Shown here: piece after piece, positions 25,801 to 34,645 of the stretch | How positions within the stretch are numbered: the first letter of the stretch is position 1 | Layout: each line of letters starts with the position of its first letter | Assembly: GCA_016718265.1 (NCBI GenBank) | Contig: JADKDZ010000029.1 | Location: 236,767-300,766, forward strand | Source of the DNA: Uliginosibacterium sp. | Lineage (GTDB): Bacteria > Pseudomonadota > Gammaproteobacteria > Burkholderiales > Rhodocyclaceae | Direction: 5' to 3' | Length of the DNA: 64,000 bases | Notes under the pieces: generated by a model | Database searches by the model: none | Seen by the model: only the letters and a program-made list of their open reading frames with translations | Told to the model about the DNA's origin: nothing | Made by a program: the position numbers and the translations under genes

Positions 25801-28800
25801 CAAGCGCTACTGTAATTTCAAGGTCTTCGGCGGAAGGCACAAGCTCGCTCTCTGGCTGCGGAGAGAGAGTTGTTGGTGCCTCGACATTCGCGGGCGAGGT
25901 CTCCAGTACGCCAGCGGTGTCGGGTACGGTCACCAGGAGTTCGTCGTCGAAGGTGACGAGCGCGGGTTCGCTGATCGACTCATTCAGGTTGAGCTCAAGG
26001 TCGGTAACCGTCAGGTCCTGGTCATCGTCATTGCTCGCGTTGACCAAGGCCTCCAACTCACCAGAAATAAAGGTGCTTGTCAGATCCAGTTCGGTCAGTT
26101 CTTCCTCATCTTCTTCGATCTGGATGTCAGCTTCAGCCACTGCCCCCAGAACGGGTTCTGGCTCAGGTATCGCGTCGTCGTCGATTTCGAATTCGTTGAG
26201 TTCGAAATCGACAGTGAGCGGGGATTCCATCGAGCGGAGCTCCTGTTCTTCCAGGCCTTCCCGCTGTTCGTCTGCGCTTGCCGTGAAGAGGCGCAGTGCA
26301 TCACCATCAAAATCAGTTGCCGCCAGGTCGACTTCGTAGTCGTTCTGTTCGCCAGACGGAATTGCGAAAAGATCGCTGCCGAGCAGGGTGCTCGTCAGAT
26401 CCAGCTCGGGACCAGCCGTCTCGGTGGGAGAAGCCGGGGCAAAGCCCCCACCCATGTCAGGCTGTGGCGCAAAGAGCCGTGTGGCTTCCATGCCCGCTTC
26501 AACGGCCTCCTGCTCGGAATCCGCTTCTGCCGCAAAAGGATCAAAATCGAACTGCGTTGCATCCAGCGCCGTTTCCCGGGCGACGGGTGCAGCAGCTGCC
26601 ACGACGGCGGTCGGGGCGAAGGTCGATACTGGAAGCTCGTCAGAGGGCAGGCCCAACTCGGCCAAAAGCGACTCGGCTTGCGCCACAACGGCGGTTGCGT
26701 CGCGCCATAAACTGCCACCACTCTCGAGCTGTGCGACCCACTCTGTAAACAGTGCGTGGCTGTCATGAATCAGACTCAACAGCGTTTCGTTGGCGTCTTT
26801 CTCAAGTTGGAGCCAGCGGTTCATCGCCATTTCTACGTGGCGAGCAGCTTCGGAGAAATCTTGCAGGCCCACCATCCTGCTCGAACCTTTGAGTGTGTGA
26901 TAGCCGCGCCGGATGGTGGTAAGGGAATCAAAGTCGTGGCGTTCGGCGCTAACCTGAACAGCATTGTCGGCAATCGTGCCGAGCACCTCGTGTGCTTCTT
27001 CGAGGAAGATCGCAAGCAACTCGGCATCAAGCTCTTCGTTGCTAACCGACATCAGCCTGGCTGCTTCTGCCGAGGGGGCAGGGGCCGACACAGATGAAAC
27101 CGTCGCGAGCGTCTCGGCAAGCTGGGCTTGCGTGGCTTCACCGGATTTCAGGCCTGCGAGGGCTTCTTTGGCTTTCTGTTCGAGCCCGGAATCCGCCACG
27201 AGCTGCGCGTCGTCACGGATTGCTTCCAGGTTGCTCACCAATTGCTGGCGGAGCTCAGTGCTCTGAGGCGTCTCTTTGAGCGCTTCGACCAGCTGCTGGG
27301 CCTCCTGCGTCTCACGCTGCAACTGTGCTTCAACGGTCTGTTGCGGGACGTCGATCACCTCTTGCTTCGCCTTGGCGCGATTCGGGTGAAGGATGTCTTC
27401 CAGGCGAGCCGGTCCGCTCTTGAGGGCTTCAACATAGAAACCGAGGGCAGACAACTCGTGCGCGACGGCGTCGAACTCATCCTGTGACGGCGCTTGCTCG
27501 CGTGTAACAAAATCAGCAATCAGCTTGGCGTTATTGGCGACCAGCTCCAGCGCCTGATTATCGCCAAGCACCGCAAACGCGCCTTCAATCTGCTTGAGCG
27601 GATTCGCAAGACTCGCCAGATTGTCGCGCAGATTGGGGTTGCGGAAATAGCTGTCCAGCCCCTGTTCGATGTGGCCAAGGTTGGTCAGGATTTCGCGGGC
27701 CAACTGGTTGAAGAAGAGCCGTTCCTGGGCGTGACGGGCGGCTTCCCCAAACGGCTGGTCATCGAGCGTGCCTGGGGACTCCCCACGCATGCGGGCATCA
27801 AACTGTGTGCAGAGCAGGCTTACTTGATGCCGCAGCAAATCCGCGTCGACATTGGGGGACTCAGCGGCTTGCTCAACGACTAGAAGCGCCGTCGCGACCT
27901 CCATTGAGAGATCTTCGCTCTGGCGCATGGGATCCGCCCGCAGCCAGGCAACAAGCTCGCCCAAAGACTGCAACAGCCGGCTGGCGAGCTCGATGCGCAG
28001 CTTCCCTGTCCGTGCGGTCAGCTCAAGCAGTTGCTCTTGAAACTGGGGCAGGGCAACAGCAGCGCCGGCGGAAAAACGGTTCCAGAACTCCTTGCACTGC
28101 TCAAGAGACTCACGCACGCGCAGCACCAAGGGCTGACGATACGTGTCCGACAACTCCGCCGTGGCGTCAGGCAGCATTCGATCCAGCTTGTAGGCGTGAC
28201 GAACGGACTGTGCGTGCGGTGTGGAAATCTGGTTGGCGGCAACGAAGTACAGCACGTCACGGATCAGCCGCTCGGCGACGACCTGTGAGCCTTCCAGCAG
28301 GCGGCGCATCTGCGCGTCAATGCGCCGACACAAGCGTTGTGAAAGTCGGTCTGCGGGGATGGCCTGGGTAGCCAAACCCTCGAAGAAGGCGATGGCCGAC
28401 CACCAGAACGAGCGTGTTGCAGGCACCTGTTGGAGTTGCTCGATACGGCGCACCGCGCGGAGCATTTCCTGTGGGCCGGCAACCTCCTGAGGCTTGCGCA
28501 GCCAGGCCAGCAGCCCTTTCTCAAAATGTGCACGCAACGCACGCGCTTCGTGCGACGCGCGCTCTGGCGTTACCGAAGCCGCAGAGGCACCCAGTTCCAA
28601 CCGGATGCTCAAATCCGGAAAGAACAGCTCGCTTGGCTGTGGAGCGTCGGCGTTGCGGGCGGTTACCAGCTCCCGGTACAGCGGGTACAAACGCAAGGGC
28701 TGATGGGGCGCACCTGCCGCTATCTCATTGATGTAATTGCCCAGGACACCGATGGCGCGTTGGGCCAAAGCCAAGTGGGTGATATCGCTCGCTTCACCCG

Positions 28801-29044
28801 TTGTGGATACCGCTGACAACAGCTTGTCTATGGCTTCGGCGAATTGCGATACGCCATCCAGGCCAACGATGGACAATGCCCCGGCGGCTTGGTGGATATG
28901 ATTCTGCGCAAAGCGCAGGGGCTCACGCTGTTCGGGATCGCTCAACACCTCGCCGAGCTTGTCGCGCGCCGTGTTCAATGCAGAATCGATCTCGTTTTTT
29001 ACCCACGTCAGTGGGCCGATATCCAATTCGTCGTTTTGGCTCAT
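22802..29044 (-). CDS. chpA: Type IV pilus chemosensory hybrid histidine kinase ChpA/PilL
   Basis: 2080 residues. Several Hpt-like domains can be seen from their His motifs: one variant near residue 50 (NHIHQAAGALS), YHTLKGSSRM near 715, AHTLAGISGTAR near 1153 and LHTLKGSARM near 1363. Between about 800 and 1120 lies a long acidic, low-complexity linker. Next come the CheA dimerisation and ATPase parts (HLLRNAIAHGVE near 1665, GRGVGMDVVKNE), a CheW-like domain and a C-terminal receiver with MLLDIEMPRMDGF. It is the kinase of the Pil-Chp system that controls pilus retraction motors and twitching. It is the last gene of the pilG-H-I-J-chpA operon. Confidence 0.93.
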   Translation of the reverse strand: MSQNDELDIGPLTWVKNEIDSALNTARDKLGEVLSDPEQREPLRFAQNHIHQAAGALSIVGLDGVSQFAEAIDKLLSAVSTTGEASDITHLALAQRAIGVLGNYINEIAAGAPHQPLRLYPLYRELVTARNADAPQPSELFFPDLSIRLELGASAASVTPERASHEARALRAHFEKGLLAWLRKPQEVAGPQEMLRAVRRIEQLQQVPATRSFWWSAIAFFEGLATQAIPADRLSQRLCRRIDAQMRRLLEGSQVVAERLIRDVLYFVAANQISTPHAQSVRHAYKLDRMLPDATAELSDTYRQPLVLRVRESLEQCKEFWNRFSAGAAVALPQFQEQLLELTARTGKLRIELASRLLQSLGELVAWLRADPMRQSEDLSMEVATALLVVEQAAESPNVDADLLRHQVSLLCTQFDARMRGESPGTLDDQPFGEAARHAQERLFFNQLAREILTNLGHIEQGLDSYFRNPNLRDNLASLANPLKQIEGAFAVLGDNQALELVANNAKLIADFVTREQAPSQDEFDAVAHELSALGFYVEALKSGPARLEDILHPNRAKAKQEVIDVPQQTVEAQLQRETQEAQQLVEALKETPQSTELRQQLVSNLEAIRDDAQLVADSGLEQKAKEALAGLKSGEATQAQLAETLATVSSVSAPAPSAEAARLMSVSNEELDAELLAIFLEEAHEVLGTIADNAVQVSAERHDFDSLTTIRRGYHTLKGSSRMVGLQDFSEAARHVEMAMNRWLQLEKDANETLLSLIHDSHALFTEWVAQLESGGSLWRDATAVVAQAESLLAELGLPSDELPVSTFAPTAVVAAAAPVARETALDATQFDFDPFAAEADSEQEAVEAGMEATRLFAPQPDMGGGFAPASPTETAGPELDLTSTLLGSDLFAIPSGEQNDYEVDLAATDFDGDALRLFTASADEQREGLEEQELRSMESPLTVDFELNEFEIDDDAIPEPEPVLGAVAEADIQIEEDEEELTELDLTSTFISGELEALVNASNDDDQDLTVTDLELNLNESISEPALVTFDDELLVTVPDTAGVLETSPANVEAPTTLSPQPESELVPSAEDLEITVALEEVPLDTLEVAPATIGQTSDSEVQIGDQSLSRGLYDLYVGEARQHLDQLVAEIRHLELSPLRVPSVEALRAAHTLAGISGTARIDPAYSLGKAVEHALHRFTDISLPPEPQQTAIFGAAVAKLNEMLADVLGMIMPEPASHLITQLEQLHPDLLTPEERVSALVAPEPDLPGIELVEPLASIPEQQVEPDEVLSEAPVAEPLFEEVPADNQALGAVLTDARLSDTGGESFEAAAVHDELDDQLLPIFFEEADELGAALGTELRELRANVADESHLQSVARLLHTLKGSARMTGAMQLGAYVHGLESRLQEHAGGSVDIRLVDELESGLDQIGTLVELLRHPDITTDQAHAEGSQQASATAHDGTAPEFSSAGSGLTPAGSVIDELEVAQGQRAPLRVRADLIDRFVNEAGEVSIARTRIEGELRTLRRSMLDLTENVIRLRNQLREVEIQAESQMQSRIAAAESQHSDFDPLEFDRFTRLQELTRMMAESVGDVTTIQQNLLRNLDAADAALHAQGRLSRDLQQALMSVRMVPFEELADRLYRIVRQTSKEVGKRVNLDIQGGSIEIDRGVLDRMTAPIEHLLRNAIAHGVEIPEQRLAAGKPEFGQITLKLNQLSNEIALELSDDGHGLDFERILARGRKSGLIGEAERPTENRLTQLIFEPGFSTAESISGVAGRGVGMDVVKNETLSVGGRIDVSSVNGQGTKFIVHLPLTLAVTQALLVRSGERTYAIPSNMVEQALEVKEQPLEEARSRGYVEWNNTQYPFAYLPRLLGDTQSRPASSRFHWLLLTRAGSQTLAVHIDELRGNQEIVVKNAGPQFVRLQGFSGATVLPDGEISLILNPVALAARHVVTTSRNDLTDEQGGGMAAEPVEETRIPTIMVVDDSLTVRKITSRLLEREGFQVVTAKDGVDALEQLVDMKPDVMLLDIEMPRMDGFDLARNVRADARLRDIPIIMITSRMADKHRNYAMEIGVNHYLGKPYQEEQLLELIAGFIARKL

Positions 29045-29149
29045 CTATTGCCTCTCGAGACCCGGCACTCTTTGCCAGCCCCCGATCGACGAATCAGGGG
29101 CACAAATCGTGCCGTAGTGCAGGTCAAGCGCTACAGCGGTTGGATCGAA

Positions 29150-31342
29150 TCAGACCTTGAAGCCCGACACCGAACCCTTGAGTTCCACAGCCAGATCAGC
29201 CAGCTGCCCGATAGACAACGCGGATTGTTGCGTACCCTGGGTCGTCGAATCATTGATCGACTGAATGCTCTTCATCGCCTCGGACACTTCCGTTGCGACG
29301 TTCGCCTGCCGCTGGGTATCTGCTGAAATCCGCTCAACCAGGGTTGCCATTTCGACCGACACGTCACCGATCTCAGCGAGGGCCTGACCTGCCGCGTCGG
29401 ACAGCTTGGCACCGTCAACCACACCACGGGTCGAGTTTTCCATAGCCGCCACCGCATCGCCGGTGTCGGTCTGAATGGTCTTCACAATCGCCGCAATCTG
29501 CTTCGTGGCTTCTGCTGAGCGTTCTGCAAGCCGTTGCACTTCTTCCGCAACCACCGTGAAACCTCGTCCCGCTTCACCCGCTGTCGCAGCCTGAATGGCT
29601 GCGTTAAGTGCCAGAACGTTTGTCTGTTCGGTAATGTCAGAAATCAGCTCCACGATCTCACCGATCTCTTGTGAAGATTCGCCCAGCCGCTTGATCCGCT
29701 TTGAAGTTTCCTGGATCTGCTCGCGAATCTCGTTCATGCCTTTGATCGAGTTCTGCACCGCGTCAGTACCTTTGCGCGCAGCCTCCAGAGAGCGCCGGGC
29801 CACCTGTGCCGTCTGCAAGGCGCTTGAGGACACCGCGGTCATGGACCGGGACATCTCCTGAACCTGCTGACCGGCGTGCTGAATTTCCTTCGACTGGCGC
29901 TCGGAAGCGTCCAGCAGCTCACCCGAAATCCGCTGTGCAGCCTGGGTTGCCGTCGTCACGCGGCCCGCCGCGTCGTTGATTCGGCGTACCAGAACCGCAA
30001 GTTCTTCAATCGTGTAGTTAACCGAGTCGGCGATGGCCCCGGTCACGTCTTCCGTAACCGTCGCCCGGACGGTCAAGTCACCGTCTGCCAAATCGCCCAT
30101 TTCGTTCATGAGCCGCAGAATGGCCTGCTGGGTATTGTTCCGGTCTGTTTCTGCCGACAAGCGTTGGCGCTCCGCTTCAACCCGTCGGTGGGCCTGATCG
30201 CTGTTATAGACCCAGGCCAGGCCGGCCAGAGCGACCAAGGCCGCCAGACCAAACACCAGAATGAAAACGATCTTGAGGTTGATACCCGTGTAGGCCTCAT
30301 TGAAGCCTTGCGCCAGTTCGTTGATGCGCTCGAGCAGTTCATTCGAATCCTGGAAAATCGAGATCCCGGAGCGCTTGGCCTGAACCAGCAGCTGGATATT
30401 GCCCAAGATCCCGCCGACGGCGTCCTGGTGGCGTTTGGCAAACAGCGCAAGCTGCTCCAGCTTCTGCTTTGTATCGTCGTCGTTACTCATCTTCGAGATC
30501 TGCTCAAGCAGGTCACCGAAGGTGTTTGAGTCACGTCCGAGCAGGAAAATGACCTCTGGGTCTGCAGACTCACCGGCGAGCAAAGCGTTTGCATTCTTTG
30601 CCATTCGCTGCGTCAACATCACCACCTGATGCGCGATATCGATGTCCTTCGCTGACGCACCGCGTTCAAGCTTTGCGCGGGCCACCTGCTCCGCAAAGTC
30701 GAGCAACTGCGCGTTATTGGCATTGATGGTGGCGACCGCACTGCTCAGCCGGGTCAGGTTCACCTGCTGTTCGATCAGCGTCGTTGCGTCTTTATCAACC
30801 TTACCCCAAACCTCTGTCACTTCCTTGAGCTTAGTCTGCACAGATGCCGGGCTCTCAGGCACCGATACGCCATCAATCACGCCGCCCTTGCTGACGGAAG
30901 TCAGCAACTCCAGGAAACGCTCACGCGCTTCTTTGAGCTCCGTAAAACCTGTACCACCAATGTTGGTCATGGTGCCGCTTGCCGTACTCATTCGGGAGCG
31001 TGAGCCCCCCGTCACGGCGAGCTGTGCAGCTTTCGCGAGGGTTTGCGACAGCGTACCCATCTGACGTGACGCGGACACGAATGCCGTACCCTGAGAAGCG
31101 GACCGGATCTGCCAGAAGGTCAGCACGACGACAACAGCGAGCAGCCCGGCAAACAACCAGCCCAATATCCGCATCTGCTCGGCAATAGGCTTTCTGCCCA
31201 GCACGGGAAGCGCGAAATTGCCGGGAAGCGCAGCGGCGCCCGGTGTGGGCGTATCGACGACCGTTGCGCGGCTATCGTCCAGGATCGTGCTATCCGAGTC
31301 GCTGTTGCGGCCCCTGCGGCGAAGAAATTTCATCAGTGCCAT
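29150..31342 (-). CDS. pilJ: Type IV pilus methyl-accepting chemotaxis protein PilJ
   Basis: 730 residues. A first membrane helix near residues 58-78 (ILGWLFAGLLAVVVVLTFW), a periplasmic region with PilJ-type motifs (SRQMGTLSQTLAKAAQLAV and QVVMLTQRMAKNANALLAG), a second helix near 352-375, a HAMP-like linker, and the MCP signalling hairpin tip (EQTNVLALNAAIQAATAGEA). It senses surface or pilus-related cues and controls ChpA through PilI. The gap to chpA is 105 bases. Confidence 0.93.
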   Translation of the reverse strand: MALMKFLRRRGRNSDSDSTILDDSRATVVDTPTPGAAALPGNFALPVLGRKPIAEQMRILGWLFAGLLAVVVVLTFWQIRSASQGTAFVSASRQMGTLSQTLAKAAQLAVTGGSRSRMSTASGTMTNIGGTGFTELKEARERFLELLTSVSKGGVIDGVSVPESPASVQTKLKEVTEVWGKVDKDATTLIEQQVNLTRLSSAVATINANNAQLLDFAEQVARAKLERGASAKDIDIAHQVVMLTQRMAKNANALLAGESADPEVIFLLGRDSNTFGDLLEQISKMSNDDDTKQKLEQLALFAKRHQDAVGGILGNIQLLVQAKRSGISIFQDSNELLERINELAQGFNEAYTGINLKIVFILVFGLAALVALAGLAWVYNSDQAHRRVEAERQRLSAETDRNNTQQAILRLMNEMGDLADGDLTVRATVTEDVTGAIADSVNYTIEELAVLVRRINDAAGRVTTATQAAQRISGELLDASERQSKEIQHAGQQVQEMSRSMTAVSSSALQTAQVARRSLEAARKGTDAVQNSIKGMNEIREQIQETSKRIKRLGESSQEIGEIVELISDITEQTNVLALNAAIQAATAGEAGRGFTVVAEEVQRLAERSAEATKQIAAIVKTIQTDTGDAVAAMENSTRGVVDGAKLSDAAGQALAEIGDVSVEMATLVERISADTQRQANVATEVSEAMKSIQSINDSTTQGTQQSALSIGQLADLAVELKGSVSGFKV

Positions 31343-31428
31343 ACGAATGCTCCGATAGGTGCGGGCGGTGAATCTGTTTGTTGGTCAAAACACGGTAAAG
31401 GCAGTGTCACACTTGGTTCGATCATGGT

Positions 31429-31950
31429 TCAACGCACGTCAGCGCTTGCGTCCATAAAACGCGGGTCGACGAGCAAGGGTCTGACAATCAATCGTTTCCA
31501 CAGGCGATTCTGGTGATCCCGAAGCGCGTGACCGACCCACGGGCGGGTGTCTGTGAAACTCTCGTCTACCTCAAAATCGTCGGGATTGCGCAGGCCCAAG
31601 GCCCGCGTCACGAGCAGCGCCGTATTTAATCCGTGCCGCGTACCGATCAGCATCATCCGGGACTCGTTTGACATGGGCGACAGACTCTCGCCGCAAAACG
31701 ACGCCAGATCGACGACGCTGTACAGGTTGCCGCGCACGTTTGCGAGCCCGCGAAACCAGGTGCGCGTCAGCGGGACTTCCGTCAGGGCATTGATGGCGAT
31801 GATTTCACCCGCATCCGTCAGGTCAATCAGCCAGTTCTCCGATCCGGCCACAACTGCGAGCAGCGCGGCACGCCGATTGCTGTTGCCGACGTCCTGCAGA
31901 CGCCGTGTCAGATCTTGCTGAAACTCCCGTAAGCTGATGCGCTTGGCCAT
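31429..31950 (-). CDS. pilI: CheW-like adaptor PilI
   Basis: 173 residues forming one CheW domain: WLIDLTDAGEIIAI, TEVPLTRTWFRGLANVRGNLYSVVDL (shown in parts) and MMLIGTRHG. It links PilJ to the ChpA kinase. Position between pilH and pilJ is standard for the cluster. Confidence 0.9.
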   Translation of the reverse strand: MAKRISLREFQQDLTRRLQDVGNSNRRAALLAVVAGSENWLIDLTDAGEIIAINALTEVPLTRTWFRGLANVRGNLYSVVDLASFCGESLSPMSNESRMMLIGTRHGLNTALLVTRALGLRNPDDFEVDESFTDTRPWVGHALRDHQNRLWKRLIVRPLLVDPRFMDASADVR

Positions 31951-32003
31951 GCCTGTCTCCTCATCCCTGTTATTTTCCCGGCCTGAGCCGGTTGGCCGCG
32001 CGT

Positions 32004-32369
32004 TTAGCCAATTGCCTGGATTTTCTTCAGCAGCTCGTCCAGATCCAGCGGTTTCGTCATGTAATCGAATGCACCCTGGCGCATGCCCCAGATCTTGTCG
32101 GTCTCGGCATCCTTGCTCGTCGTCATGATGATCGGGATATTCCGGGTGGCCTCGTCGCGAGAAATGGTGCGCGTCGCCTGATAGCCGTTGATGCCGGGCA
32201 TGACTACGTCCATCAGGATCAAGTCAGGCAGCTCCGCCTTGGACTTCACCACGCCGTCTTCACCGTTTTCGGCCGTCACGACCGAAAATCCCTGCTTGGA
32301 CAGAAACTCGATCAGCGCAAAGCGCTCAGTCGGTGAATCATCGACAACGAGAATTTTTTTGATCGGCAT
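32004..32369 (-). CDS. pilH: Twitching motility response regulator PilH
   Basis: 121 residues, a single receiver domain: KKILVVDDSPTERFAL, phospho-Asp in LILMDVVMPGINGYQ, Thr in IPIIMTTSK and Lys in YMTKPLDL. No output domain. It is phosphorylated by ChpA and acts on pilus retraction. The 24-base gap after pilG supports one transcript. Confidence 0.92.
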   Translation of the reverse strand: MPIKKILVVDDSPTERFALIEFLSKQGFSVVTAENGEDGVVKSKAELPDLILMDVVMPGINGYQATRTISRDEATRNIPIIMTTSKDAETDKIWGMRQGAFDYMTKPLDLDELLKKIQAIG

Positions 32370-32393
32370 ATTTCATCAACCCCAGATTAACGA

Positions 32394-32795
32394 TCAGCGC
32401 TGTTCGCGCAACAAGATGTGTTCGGAGACAGCCTTCAGCAGGCTGTCCTTGGTGAAAGGTTTGGTCAGGTACTCGTCAGAGCCGACCATGCGGCCACGCG
32501 CGCGATCAAACAGACCATCCTTGGAGGAGAGCATGATCACGGGTGTGGCAGAAAATTTTGAATTCTTCTTGATGAGTGCGCAGGTTTGGTAGCCATCGAG
32601 CCTTGGCATCATGATGTCCACGAAAACCAGATCCGGGTGGTGGTCGGCAATCTTGGCCAGTGCGTCAAAGCCGTCTTCGGCGAGTAAGACCTGATAGCCT
32701 GCTTGCGCGAGAAAAATCTCCGCACTACGGCGGATGGTGTTGCTGTCGTCAATCACCATCACCTTAATGCCAGAGACATCAGTTTTTTCTGCCAA
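32394..32795 (-). CDS. pilG: Twitching motility response regulator PilG
   Basis: 133 residues, a single receiver domain: VMVIDDSNTIRRSAEIFL (the PilG signature), phospho-Asp in LVFVDIMMPRLDGYQT, and Lys in YLTKPFTKDSLL. The start codon is TTG, backed by GAGGAG six bases upstream; no ATG fits. It is the first gene of the chemosensory operon. Confidence 0.92.
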   Translation of the reverse strand: MAEKTDVSGIKVMVIDDSNTIRRSAEIFLAQAGYQVLLAEDGFDALAKIADHHPDLVFVDIMMPRLDGYQTCALIKKNSKFSATPVIMLSSKDGLFDRARGRMVGSDEYLTKPFTKDSLLKAVSEHILLREQR

Positions 32796-33157
32796 CGTCT
32801 GCTCCTCTCTACCGAAACAGCAATGTGTGCTTTTTCGGCCTACACCGGGAGATAACCCGGCGCCTGCGCGTCTCGCGGATTTATTCTACGCTCAGGCCCA
32901 AGCGATCTGCCAAGCCCTGCGTACTATACCAAACAAAGGCAAGCCCGGATTTGCGCGACATACAACACTCGACTCGAGCCTGAGCCGACACATTTCTGCG
33001 TCTGGAGCACGCTGCACCACAAGGCATATACGGCTCGGCCCTCACATATCTGAAGCCTTCTCACGCCAGAAAGCAAAACATCCTGCGCCGCCGCATGAGT
33101 TAAACTGCGGCCGATATTAGCGCATTTCTCTCCGGCGGGTCGCTGGAGTCGCCAAGA
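32796..33157. other. Divergent promoter region between pilG and thiD
   Basis: 362 bases between divergent genes. No gene was recognised; a rubredoxin gene often found here in related bacteria is not present. The region should hold the promoters of the pil operon and of thiD, but no clear -35/-10 pair could be assigned. Confidence 0.5.
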
Positions 33158-33994
33158 ATGAAGCCGATTCAAGCATTTACCGACCCAGGGGGGCGAATTA
33201 TTCCATCGATACTCAGCTTTTCCGCCGCCGATCCGACCTGCGGTTCAGGTCTGCACGCCGACATCCTGACGATCGCCGCCCTGGGCGGCATGCCGTTAGG
33301 CGTCACGACCAGCGTCGTCATCCAGAGCACGGCGCTGTTCGAAGGCTTGCTGTCCATTGATGATGACTGGATTGCCGATCAGGCCCGTGCGGTGCTTGAA
33401 GACATTCCGGTGCACGCCTTCAAGGTCGGTACTTTGGGCAGTGTGGAGAGCATCGTGGCGGTGGCCGAGGTGCTCTCGGACTACCCGGACATTCCTGTTG
33501 TGTATGACCCGGCCTTGATGCTGGGCAGCAACGATCCGCTTGCGGATGAGGACTTTCTCGCCACCTTGGGCGAGTTGTTGCTGCCGCAGACAGCCATCAT
33601 TACACCCAGCCTGGCGGAGGCGCGGAGTCTGGTGCAAGAAGAAGACGAGGACGACGCGCCACTCAGCGCGGCCGATTGCGCCCGCCGCCTGCAGGAGTTG
33701 GGCTGCGGCCACGTGCTGATCAGTGGGCGACACGACCAGGCGGCGCAGATCGTCAACACGCTGTATGGGCCGGGGGGCATTATCCGGACGGACGCTTGGG
33801 AGCGCTTGCCCGGTGTGTTCCATGGCGCAGGCAGCACCCAGTCTGCCGCACTGGCGACCTATCTGGCACAAGGAATCGCGATGTTTGATGCGGTGTATCT
33901 GGCGCAGCGCTACACATGGGATGCGCTGGCCCAGGGGACCCGCCCCGGAATGGGCAAGTCTTTGCCTAACCGTTTTCCGACCAAACCGGCATGA
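33158..33994 (+). CDS. thiD: Hydroxymethylpyrimidine/phosphomethylpyrimidine kinase
   Basis: 278 residues of the ribokinase-like HMP kinase family, recognised from FSAADPTCGSGLHADI, GVTTSVVIQSTALF, YDPALMLGSNDPL and the link with thiE. It phosphorylates HMP and HMP-phosphate for thiamine synthesis. Several normally strict positions have changed: the GSDPSGGAGIQAD-type loop reads SAADPTCGSGLHAD, and the anion-hole Cys of the GTGC motif is Ser (HGAGSTQSAA). The stop overlaps the thiE start (ATGA). Confidence 0.85.
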   Translation: MKPIQAFTDPGGRIIPSILSFSAADPTCGSGLHADILTIAALGGMPLGVTTSVVIQSTALFEGLLSIDDDWIADQARAVLEDIPVHAFKVGTLGSVESIVAVAEVLSDYPDIPVVYDPALMLGSNDPLADEDFLATLGELLLPQTAIITPSLAEARSLVQEEDEDDAPLSAADCARRLQELGCGHVLISGRHDQAAQIVNTLYGPGGIIRTDAWERLPGVFHGAGSTQSAALATYLAQGIAMFDAVYLAQRYTWDALAQGTRPGMGKSLPNRFPTKPA

Positions 33995-34605
33995 TTCCGG
34001 CCGGCCTCTACCTGGTGACGCCGGATAGCGATGACACGGAGCGCCTTGTGTCGCTCAGTCGTGCTGCCATGCTGGGTGGGGCTCGCATACTGCAATACCG
34101 CAACAAGACGGCTTCCCTTGCGCTCAAGGCCGAGCAGGCGCAGGCCTTGCGGGCGCTGACCCGCGCGCTGGGCGTCTTTTTCATCATCAACGACAGTCTG
34201 GAGCTGGCGCTCGCGGCCGAGGCTGACGGCCTCCACATCGGGCGTGACGATGGCGAGCTGCCTGCCCTGAGAGCTGCATCCGGCGGGCGTCTTGCGATAG
34301 GGGTCTCGTGCTACGGCGACTTTGGGCGCGCGCAGGCCGCCCATGCTGCCGGGGCAGACTACGTGGCCTTCGGCGCGATGCACGCCTCGCCGACCAAGCC
34401 CCATGCGCCTCTCGCGCCCATCGAGCTGATCAGCCGCGCCCGGACTGAGCTTGGCGCCCGTGTTGCCTGTATCGGCGGCATTACCGCCGACAACGCCGCA
34501 CCGCTCGTCGAAGCGGGTGCCGACTGGGTTGCAGTCATCACCGACATTTATCAGAGCGCCGATCCGCGGGCTCAGGCCGCGAAGATTGCCGCACTGTTTC
34601 CATGA
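33991..34605 (+). CDS. thiE: Thiamine-phosphate synthase
   Basis: 204 residues. TIM-barrel motifs LYLVTPD, ILQYRNKTASL, FIINDSLELALAAEADGLHI (in part), GVSCYGDF, ADYVAFGAMHASPTKP and CIGGITADN are typical of ThiE. It joins HMP-diphosphate with thiazole phosphate. Translationally coupled to thiD. Confidence 0.93.
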   Translation: MIPAGLYLVTPDSDDTERLVSLSRAAMLGGARILQYRNKTASLALKAEQAQALRALTRALGVFFIINDSLELALAAEADGLHIGRDDGELPALRAASGGRLAIGVSCYGDFGRAQAAHAAGADYVAFGAMHASPTKPHAPLAPIELISRARTELGARVACIGGITADNAAPLVEAGADWVAVITDIYQSADPRAQAAKIAALFP

Positions 34606-34645
34606 TCCCGGTGCGCAGGTGCACCTATCTTCACGACTGCCAGCC

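Noticed and set aside
25718..26710. Plus-strand open frame of 330 codons inside chpA
   Set aside because: Antisense shadow of the acidic linker of ChpA.
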